18,589 nucleotides of DNA from an uncultured Mollicutes bacterium (lineage in GTDB: Bacteria; Bacillota_I; Bacilli_A; RFN20; CAG-288): assembly GCA_900549915.1 (NCBI GenBank), contig URQF01000018.1, positions 1 through 18,589 of the forward strand, read 5' to 3'. The number at the start of each line of letters is the position of its first letter. The stretch's first letter is position 1. The notes under the pieces are model-generated. The model saw only the letters and a program-made list of their open reading frames with translations. It did not search any database and had not been told where the DNA came from. Position numbers and translations under genes: made by a program. Below are positions 1-6,206 of this stretch, one piece after another.

Positions 1-28
1 AAGCTTTAAAATACCGGACAATATACAA

Positions 29-170
29 AGCTTTTGCCCTTACAGGGCGCCTTTCAGATTGCCATTGTACCCAGGGCGATGCCCTGGGCTAAGAGCTTCT
101 GCCCCTTCAGGGCGTGCTGCTTGTGTTCATAATAACTCTGGGCTAAGAGCTTCTGCCCTTTCAGGGCGTG
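29..170. repeat. Cluster of GC-rich direct repeats
   Basis: Two 33-bp copies at 84-116 and 138-170 differ at one base; both run from CTGGGCTAAGAG to TTCAGGGCGTG. A shorter degenerate copy of the core lies at 29-49. Each core holds a small inverted repeat (GCCCT and AGGGC around 3 bases). From memory, similar GCCC/GGGC repeats are common between genes in gut Bacteroidota such as Prevotella, and nothing else in this window resembles them. They could help end transcription of the minus-strand gene at 196-1038, but no T-tract follows. No gene is supported in 1-195. Confidence 0.7.
70..88. repeat. Perfect 8-bp inverted repeat
   Basis: CCCAGGGC and GCCCTGGG are exact reverse complements around a 3-base GAT loop. 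The hairpin abuts the first 33-bp direct repeat and looks like part of the same module. There is no T-run on either side, so it is not a typical intrinsic terminator. Confidence 0.6.
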
Positions 171-195
171 TGGGGCAAAACTTGCGAAACTTCAG

Positions 196-1038
196 TTAAT
201 CAACAACTACTTGAAAAATCAGAATACCACTTTCTTGCCCTTGTGGATGTAGATTTTGCCGCGTTCCACACGTTCCACTCTTTGCCCTGTAAGAGTATAG
301 CCCTGTCATTGTAAAGTAAGATTTTGGGAGTAAGGATGTTATCGCAGAACTGAGATTTAAATTGGACTCTCCTCCAGTTTCCGAATAGGAAAATTTATTA
401 AAAATTGGACTATTTTTCTTGATTTCTTTTGTTTTTAAATAATAATCGAGTGGTGCTTGCTCATTAATTGCTGGATGCGTTGAATTTGCTCGAATTTTTC
501 TCTGACCATTGTGAATTGTGTGTTCATTTGGACTGGGTTGAGAAAATGAATTCCATGAAAAATAAGCATTGTAACTTGTTATAAGACGATTGAATATTTC
601 TGATTCTTCATCAATTGGATTTGATAATGAAATTATGGCTTCGGTATTTTCGCTATCAATAGCGTAATAGCTAGGCTCTATCATATTATTTATACTTCGA
701 ACAACCTCAATTATTGTTTGGTTAACATTGGATAAGTAGGATGAAGGGACGCCATCGCGTGCTGTTGCATTTGGAATCAATCTAACTTCTAAAATTACTG
801 AATCAAAATCCTGTGGGTTTAAAGCATCGGCCATATAATTTGTTTTTTGGCCTATGGGGACAGCATACCAAGAATATTTTTGAGACAACTTTATTATCTC
901 GTTTGGTTCAGAAAGGGTACCTTTGAATTTGACATTCATATTAGAATTCGATTTAACCATTGTCGGGCTTACATGCTGAGAACTACTCCTTAGACCAAAC
1001 CTAAAGCTTGTAAGCATTAATATAAAAAGAGTCTTCAT
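196..1038 (-). CDS. Putative exported protein of unknown function, possibly 3'-frameshifted
   Basis: This 280-residue protein matches no family I recognise. An AAGGGGG ribosome binding site precedes the ATG. The N terminus (about residues 1-20) resembles a signal peptide. Two AGG codons fall in its hydrophobic core, and reading them as Met rather than Arg gives a much better signal sequence, which argues that the gene is used under the AGG=Met code. Elsewhere Met is mostly ATG (7 ATG to 2 AGG in this frame), unlike every other gene here, and Arg uses AGA, CGA, CGC and CGT. The last 40 or so residues look like out-of-frame translation, because a plausible C-terminal tail lies in another frame at 219-305. 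The body is polar, rich in Asn and Ser, with no clear repeats. It may be recently acquired, decaying, or part of a chimeric contig end. Confidence 0.5.
   Translation of the reverse strand: MKTLFILMLTSFRFGLRSSSQHVSPTMVKSNSNMNVKFKGTLSEPNEIIKLSQKYSWYAVPIGQKTNYMADALNPQDFDSVILEVRLIPNATARDGVPSSYLSNVNQTIIEVVRSINNMIEPSYYAIDSENTEAIISLSNPIDEESEIFNRLITSYNAYFSWNSFSQPSPNEHTIHNGQRKIRANSTHPAINEQAPLDYYLKTKEIKKNSPIFNKFSYSETGGESNLNLSSAITSLLPKSYFTMTGLYSYRAKSGTCGTRQNLHPQGQESGILIFQVVVD
219..305 (-). pseudogene. Stranded C-terminal tail motif in a shifted frame
   Basis: Read in a different minus-strand frame from the gene at 196-1038, this stretch encodes 28 residues, QGYTLTGQRVERVERG followed by KIYIHKGKKVVF, and then a stop. 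The pattern LTGQRV...GxIYIxxGKKVV resembles the C-terminal tails of many exported Bacteroidota proteins (from memory). A TGA at 306-308 blocks this frame immediately upstream. The simplest reading is that an ancestral gene ended with this tail and a frameshift near 300-310 detached it. A sequencing error is the alternative. No AGG codon occurs in this frame. Confidence 0.45.
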
Positions 1039-1246
1039 AAATTCCCCCTTATTTTCTTGAATATTCTAATAAAAAAACGCTTACATGTCAAATAAATAGT
1101 GCTTTTTTGAAAACGTATTTTTAATGTTTCTTTAGATACGCTAAGTCATTTCATTAGTGTTTTTATCTTACGCGAACTGATATTCTTTTTACTTTGTTTT
1201 TTCCTGTTTCTACTTAAGGAAAACGGATACAGGAAACAAATAAACA

Positions 1247-1275
1247 TTGATAGAAGGTGGTTATTTGAGTATACT
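1247..1275 (+). promoter_or_regulatory. Sigma-70-type promoter for secG-rnr-smpB
   Basis: TTGATA at 1247-1252 and TATACT at 1270-1275 are separated by exactly 17 bases. The predicted start near 1282 leaves a short leader before the secG ribosome binding site. The AT-rich stretch from 1039 to 1246 holds nothing else I can support. Confidence 0.7.
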
Positions 1276-1305
1276 TATAAAGATTAAGATTCAGTGAGGA
1301 ATAGA

Positions 1306-1536
1306 ATGAACACACCCGCACAGATAGTATTGGTTGTCTTATCCTTTATCCTGATTGGTATCGTTCTCCTTCAGTCTGGTAAGAGCCAAGGTGCTTCTTC
1401 CGCTGTTATGGGCGGTAACAAGATGAATATCTTTACCCGTACCAAGGAGCGCGGAGCCGACAAAATCAGGACAATAATCACCGCCGTCTTCGTAGTTGCC
1501 TTCTTTATTACGGCGCTGCTTGCCAATTATCTATAA
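1306..1536 (+). CDS. secG: Preprotein translocase subunit SecG
   Basis: SecG is the small membrane subunit of the SecYEG channel and aids SecA-driven export. The 76-residue product has the family layout: an N-terminal membrane helix (about 7-22), the conserved VLLQSGKSQGASSAVMGG loop (about 20-37), a basic stretch, and a second helix (about 56-74). ATG 1306 is chosen because GAGG (1296-1299) sits 6 bases upstream; a GTG at 1294 would consume that site. Residue 55, just before helix 2, is AGG and would be Met, fitting the hydrophobic character of this spot in SecG. The secG-rnr-smpB order is common in Bacilli. Confidence 0.93.
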   Translation: MNTPAQIVLVVLSFILIGIVLLQSGKSQGASSAVMGGNKMNIFTRTKERGADKIRTIITAVFVVAFFITALLANYL

Positions 1537-1554
1537 ACCAAGATTAAGTCGATT

Positions 1555-1585
1555 ACGGGGGCCTAGGAAGTCCCCGTTTATTTTT
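1555..1585 (+). terminator. Terminator-like hairpin between secG and rnr
   Basis: ACGGGG (1555-1560) pairs with CCCCGT (1572-1577), extendable by a G-T pair, and is followed by TTATTTTT. It lies between the secG stop and the rnr ATG at 1602. Since no new promoter is evident after it, it probably acts as a partial terminator lowering rnr and smpB expression relative to secG. Confidence 0.65.
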
Positions 1586-1601
1586 GAAAGAGAAACGAGA
1601 A

Positions 1602-4562
1602 ATGACAGAAAACGAAATTATCCGCTTGCTCCAGGGAACGGTTCGGAGTGAGAAAAGCATTGATGAGCAGAGGGAGGCTTTCTCTGCCCATGACAAAGAA
1701 CAAGTCAAAGAATTATTAGATCATAGGATTGAGCATGGCATCATTGCCGAAGACGATGATGGCTATTTTATCTTGAAGGAACAGAAAAGGGTCCTTGCCA
1801 AAGTCACAAGGAAGAATCGGAACTTCGTTATTCTGAAATCGATTCCGGATAACAAGGAATATCGTCTTTCCGGAAAGGAAGCAGACCAGCTTCTCTTAGG
1901 AGACCTGGTTTATCTTCAGGAATTCCAGAAAGGTGTTTTCCATGCTGTCGATTATTTAGAAAGCACGGATCATCTTAAGGGAACTTATGCTGTGACTTCT
2001 GATGGCCAGGGACAGATTCATGTCGATTATTTAAACAACTGTGGAAAGGTTGTCCTTGTCACGGAATTTGAAAACAATATCGATAAAGCAGTTCAACCAG
2101 GTGATTTATTAAATTGCCGGATTACGGAAATCAAAGGAAATATCATCAAGACAACGGCGGAATCTATTCTGGTCCGCTCCGATGATGTCGGAAGCGATAT
2201 CTCTAGGATTATTGCGGATCATGATGCTCCTCTTTCTTTCCCTGCTAAGGTTACGGAAGAAGCCAAATCGGTGGAACAGGAAATCTCTCCGGAAGAAAAA
2301 GAGGGTCGTGTTGATTTCACAAAGGACTGTGTTGTTACGATTGATGGGGATGACTCCCATGACTTCGATGATGCTGTCTCTGGAAAGAGAGTCCTTAATG
2401 GTTACGAAATCACCGTCCATATTGCAGATGTCACCCATTATAGGAAGAAGAATCATCCTCTCGATGAGGAAGCCTTTGAGAGAGGAACTTCCATCTATGT
2501 TGCTGATCGTGTTGTTCCTAGGCTTCCGTTTGAACTATCAACTGGAATCTGCTCTTTGAATCCAAACGAAGAGCGTCTGGTCCTCTCTGTCACTAGGAGG
2601 GTAGATGCAAACGGAAACGTCTTCTCTTCGAAGGTTAACCGTGGTGTCATCAAGAGCCATGGACGTCTTACCTACAATAAGGTCAATGCCTTCTTCAAAG
2701 GCGAAGATGTCGGATTCTCCAAGGAAATCGGGGAGACTCTGAACATTCTCCATGAAGCTGCTCTTAAGATCCGGAAGCGCCGTAGGCTCAATGGTGCTAG
2801 GGAACTTGAATCCACTGAACTCAAATTCACTTTAGATGAAAACGGCAATCCGATTGATGTCAAGAAACACGAAAGCGGAGAAAGCGAACAGAGGATCGAG
2901 GACCTTAGGATCATCGCCAATGTTGCTGTTGCTAAGCTTCTTAAGGAAAAAGGAGTTCCGGTTCTCTATCGTATCCATGAATTCCCTCCGAAAGATAAGC
3001 TGTCGAATCTTCGTCAGTTCCTGAAACGTCAGAAACTCTATACCGACTTCCCTAAGAGTGATGAGGATGTCTCTGGAAAGAGCTTGAATGACTATCTGAA
3101 TTCTATTAAAGAACCTGGAAGGAAGAAAGCTGCTAATTACAGGGTTCTCCGTTCTAGGGCCAAAGCAAGATATTCTCCGGAAGACAAAGGACACTTCGGA
3201 CTAGCTGAATCGACCTATTGTCACTTCACTTCTCCAATCCGCCGTTATCCGGACGATATTATCCATCGTGAAATCAAGGACTACATCCTTGACGGCAAGC
3301 CTTTCGATAAGGAAGAGCTGACCAACCGGCTTAGGAATGAAGGTGATTTCCTTTCGGATTGCGAGGTCCGTGCAGATAGGATTGAACGTGACTGCGATGA
3401 TTTGGAAGGTGCCAAATATAGGAGGAACCATATCGGCGAGACCTATCATGGCATTGTTTCCGGAATGGTCAATCGTGGAAGGTTCATTGAAAGGGACAAT
3501 GGTATCGAAGGCTTCCTTCCGTACCACTGCAGGAATGGAGACTTCTTCCGCTATAGGCCGGATTCCTATGGCGTCTTTGGACGGGATACGGACATCTCCT
3601 TCACTTTAGGAACTCCAATTGATGTCACTGTTTTATATTCGGATCCGGACCGCGTTGATATCGGGCTTGCAACGCCTGTCTTCTATGACAAGTTCTGCAA
3701 GGACAGGGATATCTATCAGCGTAAGGATGTTGCTCTCAACGGATTACATCTTGTCCATGATGACGAAGAGGGAAGGTTCACGCGTCCTGGTGAATTCTTC
3801 TTTGATGATTTTGCTAAGGATGAACAGAAAGAGAACGATAACATGAACGAAAACGAAGAAAAAATCGAAAACCAGAGCGCGGAAGAAGAGAATCTCTCGG
3901 ATGCTTTGGATCAATTAGACGGAACCAACGAGAAGATTCAGCGTGCAAACGCTGCTCATGCAGAAGAAGATGATGATTTCCGTCCGACTCCAGAACAGTG
4001 GAAGGAAGTCGATGTCATCCGTGCTGTGGAAGCCAAATATCCAGACGATGAGGCAAAGGTCATCACTGTCTTAGCTGTCATGGATATCGATGAAGACGAA
4101 TACAAGCTTTTGAAACGCTTTGCTGCTCCTCGTCAGCGTCGGGAAGGACGTGGCGGTGGACGCTCTGGTTTTGGCGGACATTCTGGACATGGCTTCTCCC
4201 GTGGAGGCCGCGGAGAAGGCCGTTCCTTCGGACATGATCGTCATTCGGATCGTGGCGGATTTGGCTCTGGACGTCCGAATCGTGGACGTTTCTCCGATGA
4301 AGGCAGAAAAGAACGTCGTGGCGGAGATTCTGGCTATGCTTCTAAGACACGCCATGCTTCCTTCAGCGGCTATGCTGGTGCTTCTGATCGTGGCTTCTCC
4401 CGTGGTGGAAAGGATTCTGGACGTGGAGGCTTTTCTTCCCGCGGCGGAAAGTCCTTCCGTGGAGACCGTAAGGGCGGATTTGGCCATGATAAGCCGACTC
4501 CGAACTATGGCAAGAAAGGCTTTGCCCGTGCAGGGTATGGCAAGAAACGCCGGGGTGAATAA
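1602..4562 (+). CDS. rnr: Ribonuclease R with long Arg/Gly-rich C-terminal tail
   Basis: RNase R is a processive 3'-to-5' exoribonuclease that degrades structured RNA and works with SmpB/tmRNA. Numbered from ATG 1602 (986 residues): an N-terminal helical region, cold-shock domains to about 215, the RNB catalytic domain about 237-565, an S1 domain about 613-690, an acidic linker, then an Arg/Gly-rich tail from 839. The RNB metal-binding motif IDGDDSHDFDDAV (247-259), GHFGLA (about 530) and HFTSPIRRYPD (541-551) are intact. Conserved Met positions are AGG: the Met of VIPMLP (codon 2520-2522) and of LRSM (3156-3158), while neighbouring conserved Arg are CGN or AGA. All 27 Arg codons of the tail avoid AGG. 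ATG 1602 is preferred to TTG 1584 because AGAG lies 9 bases upstream. The usual family length is about 750-820, so the tail is an addition. smpB follows 6 bases after the stop. Confidence 0.95.
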   Translation: MTENEIIRLLQGTVRSEKSIDEQREAFSAHDKEQVKELLDHRIEHGIIAEDDDGYFILKEQKRVLAKVTRKNRNFVILKSIPDNKEYRLSGKEADQLLLGDLVYLQEFQKGVFHAVDYLESTDHLKGTYAVTSDGQGQIHVDYLNNCGKVVLVTEFENNIDKAVQPGDLLNCRITEIKGNIIKTTAESILVRSDDVGSDISRIIADHDAPLSFPAKVTEEAKSVEQEISPEEKEGRVDFTKDCVVTIDGDDSHDFDDAVSGKRVLNGYEITVHIADVTHYRKKNHPLDEEAFERGTSIYVADRVVPRLPFELSTGICSLNPNEERLVLSVTRRVDANGNVFSSKVNRGVIKSHGRLTYNKVNAFFKGEDVGFSKEIGETLNILHEAALKIRKRRRLNGARELESTELKFTLDENGNPIDVKKHESGESEQRIEDLRIIANVAVAKLLKEKGVPVLYRIHEFPPKDKLSNLRQFLKRQKLYTDFPKSDEDVSGKSLNDYLNSIKEPGRKKAANYRVLRSRAKARYSPEDKGHFGLAESTYCHFTSPIRRYPDDIIHREIKDYILDGKPFDKEELTNRLRNEGDFLSDCEVRADRIERDCDDLEGAKYRRNHIGETYHGIVSGMVNRGRFIERDNGIEGFLPYHCRNGDFFRYRPDSYGVFGRDTDISFTLGTPIDVTVLYSDPDRVDIGLATPVFYDKFCKDRDIYQRKDVALNGLHLVHDDEEGRFTRPGEFFFDDFAKDEQKENDNMNENEEKIENQSAEEENLSDALDQLDGTNEKIQRANAAHAEEDDDFRPTPEQWKEVDVIRAVEAKYPDDEAKVITVLAVMDIDEDEYKLLKRFAAPRQRREGRGGGRSGFGGHSGHGFSRGGRGEGRSFGHDRHSDRGGFGSGRPNRGRFSDEGRKERRGGDSGYASKTRHASFSGYAGASDRGFSRGGKDSGRGGFSSRGGKSFRGDRKGGFGHDKPTPNYGKKGFARAGYGKKRRGE

Positions 4563-4568
4563 TCTTTT

Positions 4569-5042
4569 ATGGCAGATTTAGACGGCGAGATTCTTCTTTG
4601 CACTAACAAAAAAGCCTATTTCAACTATTTCCTTTCCGAGTTCACGGAATGTGGAATCGAACTGAAAGGCTCTGAAATCAAGGCTCTTCGTGCGGGACAT
4701 TGCTCTTTGGATGACAGCTATGTCATTATCAAAGGCGGTGAGGTCTATCTTTTAAATAGGAATATTCCAATCTTGCAGTCCAACAACTCTCTTTTCTCTC
4801 ATGAACCGACGAGAACGCGGAAGCTGCTTCTCCATAAGAAACAGATTCTCACTTTTCGTCAGAATGTCGAACGGGAGGGCTATACCTTAGTTCCTGTCCG
4901 TGTCTACATAAAAAAAGGAATCTGCAAGGTTCAGATTGCCCTTGCGAAGGGAAAGAAGAACTACGATAAGAGAGAAGTCATTAAGGAAAGAGAAGACAAA
5001 ATTCATGCTTCTAGAAGGAGGAAGGCAATCAACCAGCGTTGA
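4569..5042 (+). CDS. smpB: SsrA-binding protein SmpB
   Basis: SmpB binds tmRNA and brings it to stalled ribosomes for rescue and tagging. The 157-residue product has the family features: GIELKGSEIKALRAG (about 29-43), GGEVYLLN (56-63), TRTRKLLLHKKQI (about 80-93), TLVPVRVY, and ALAKGKKNYDKRE (about 128-140), followed by a basic tail that in the family enters the decoding site. Residue 64 (codon 4758-4760) is AGG where SmpB proteins normally have Met (the LxNMHI motif), while the RTRK arginines use AGA and CGG. It begins 6 bases after the rnr stop, behind GGGGTGA. Its last codons form one arm of the terminator. The tmRNA gene is not in this window. Confidence 0.95.
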   Translation: MADLDGEILLCTNKKAYFNYFLSEFTECGIELKGSEIKALRAGHCSLDDSYVIIKGGEVYLLNRNIPILQSNNSLFSHEPTRTRKLLLHKKQILTFRQNVEREGYTLVPVRVYIKKGICKVQIALAKGKKNYDKREVIKEREDKIHASRRRKAINQR

Positions 5043-5061
5043 TTGCCTCTTCTTTTTCTTT
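5024..5061 (+). terminator. Intrinsic terminator overlapping the smpB stop
   Basis: GGCAATCAA (5024-5032) pairs exactly with TTGATTGCC (5039-5047) around a 6-base loop, followed by TCTTCTTTTTCTTT. The 5' arm and loop are smpB coding sequence and the stop codon lies in the 3' arm. It ends the secG-rnr-smpB unit. Confidence 0.88.
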
Positions 5062-5111
5062 GTTGTATATTATCTGTTAAAATGTTGAATATTATATAGA
5101 GGCGAACAAAA

Positions 5112-5546
5112 ATGAAGAAACAGTTCAAAGACCGGAATAGGATACTTGTCATCGGTTCTTCCCGTCTTGGAGCATCCATTGCTTCCATGTCTTCCGTAGA
5201 CGGAATCTATACTTCCATTATTGACAGGGACCAGAACGCATTTAAAAAACTCGATCCGGATTACTCCGGATATACTTTTGTCGGTGATGCAACGGATAAT
5301 AGGATCCTTGAAAAGGCCCATATCGACTCTGCTAAGGAAGTCGTTGTAACAACTGGTGAAGACAATGTTAATGTCTTGATTGCTTCTAGGATTGCTACTC
5401 TTTATGATGTTCCTTATATTATTGTCCGTCTCCGTGATGAACGAAAAGCGTCTCTTTTGAATGATGATCGTATTTCGATTATCTCTACTGGAAGGCTTTC
5501 TATCCAGGCTTATAAGACGATTCGAGGAAGGGAGGACGAAGATTAA
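5112..5546 (+). CDS. TrkA-N (RCK_N) potassium uptake regulator lacking RCK_C
   Basis: This 144-residue protein is a Rossmann-type RCK N-terminal domain as found in TrkA and KtrA, the cytoplasmic gating subunits of potassium channels. Visible are the first strand and nucleotide loop G15-SSRL-G20 (middle Gly of GxGxxG replaced by Ser), an Asp at the end of strand 2 (about 38), and GDATD (58-62). It stops where the RCK_C domain would begin, so it is about 75 residues shorter than a typical KtrA. GAGG lies 9 bases before the ATG. The next gene starts one base after its stop and encodes a full RCK_N plus RCK_C protein. Several AGG codons (for example in RN-AGG-ILVIG) fall where hydrophobic residues are expected and are read as Met. 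It probably forms mixed rings with its neighbour. Confidence 0.85.
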   Translation: MKKQFKDRNRILVIGSSRLGASIASMSSVDGIYTSIIDRDQNAFKKLDPDYSGYTFVGDATDNRILEKAHIDSAKEVVVTTGEDNVNVLIASRIATLYDVPYIIVRLRDERKASLLNDDRISIISTGRLSIQAYKTIRGREDED

Positions 5547-5547
5547 A

Positions 5548-6204
5548 ATGAAAATCTTGATCTGTGGCGGAGGAAGCGAAGCCGACTACGTTCTTTCTGC
5601 CTTTGCAAAAACCGGAAATCAGATTGTTGTCAGGAATGATGACAAGAAGGTAGCCGATAGGATATCCGAGCATTGGAATATTCCAGTTCTTGTCTCTGAT
5701 CCGACAAAAATCTATTCTTTTGAGACGGCAGATGTAACAGGATTTGATTTGGTCATTGCTTTAAGGCATAGCGATGCTGACAACTTTGTCTGTTGCAAGA
5801 TTGCAAAAGAGCTTCTCGGCATTAAGAAAGCTATTTGCACGGTTCACAATCCTCACCATGTCCGTCTCTTTGTCCAGATGGGTGTTGATAGTCCGATTTC
5901 ATCTACTTATTTATTAACGGAACGAATCAAAGGCGAGTCGGATATTGAGTCTGTATTCCGTACCTCTTCTCTTGAAAATGATAAGTTGGTTATTACCGAA
6001 ATCCGTATTAAACCAAGCTTCTGGTGTGTTGGAATGAGTTTAAAGAATCTTGGACTTCCAAAAACTGGAAACATCACCTGTATCTTCCGCGATCCAACGG
6101 TTATCATTCCTCGCGGTGATACTAGGATTCAGGCAGAAGATACTTTGATTATCGCTTCTGCTCCGGAAAACCAGGCAGAGCTCGTTAAGTTCATCAAGGG
6201 GTAA
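5548..6204 (+). CDS. trkA: TrkA/KtrA-type potassium uptake regulator (RCK_N plus RCK_C)
   Basis: The 218-residue product has the normal KtrA length, with RCK_N at about 1-135 and RCK_C at about 138-217. RCK_C is well kept (GMSLKNLGLP, IIPRGDT, EDTLIIAS). The nucleotide site is weakened: the first loop is GGGSEA rather than GxGxxG, and the strand-2 acid is replaced by Met-Asn (AGG AAT). The upstream RCK_N protein keeps more of the site, so the two may share the work, one binding nucleotide and the other carrying the RCK_C ligand domain. ATG 5548 is used, with GGGAGG about 12 bases upstream. A longer reading from 5461 overlaps the previous gene and is rejected. The trkH start is 2 bases after this stop, so the genes are co-transcribed. 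Confidence 0.88.
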   Translation: MKILICGGGSEADYVLSAFAKTGNQIVVRNDDKKVADRISEHWNIPVLVSDPTKIYSFETADVTGFDLVIALRHSDADNFVCCKIAKELLGIKKAICTVHNPHHVRLFVQMGVDSPISSTYLLTERIKGESDIESVFRTSSLENDKLVITEIRIKPSFWCVGMSLKNLGLPKTGNITCIFRDPTVIIPRGDTRIQAEDTLIIASAPENQAELVKFIKG

Positions 6205-6206
6205 TC

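Noticed and set aside
29..170. Left-end repeats as a CRISPR array
   Set aside because: Only two good copies, with a 21-base gap and imperfect third copy, no cas genes and no regular spacing.
1229..1240. ACAGGAAACAAA shared with 18535-18546
   Set aside because: A 12-base match near both window ends, but AT-rich, without palindromes or consistent position relative to promoters. Likely chance.
1584..1601. TTG 1584 as the rnr start
   Set aside because: It overlaps the T-run of the hairpin and has no ribosome binding site. ATG 1602 has AGAG upstream.
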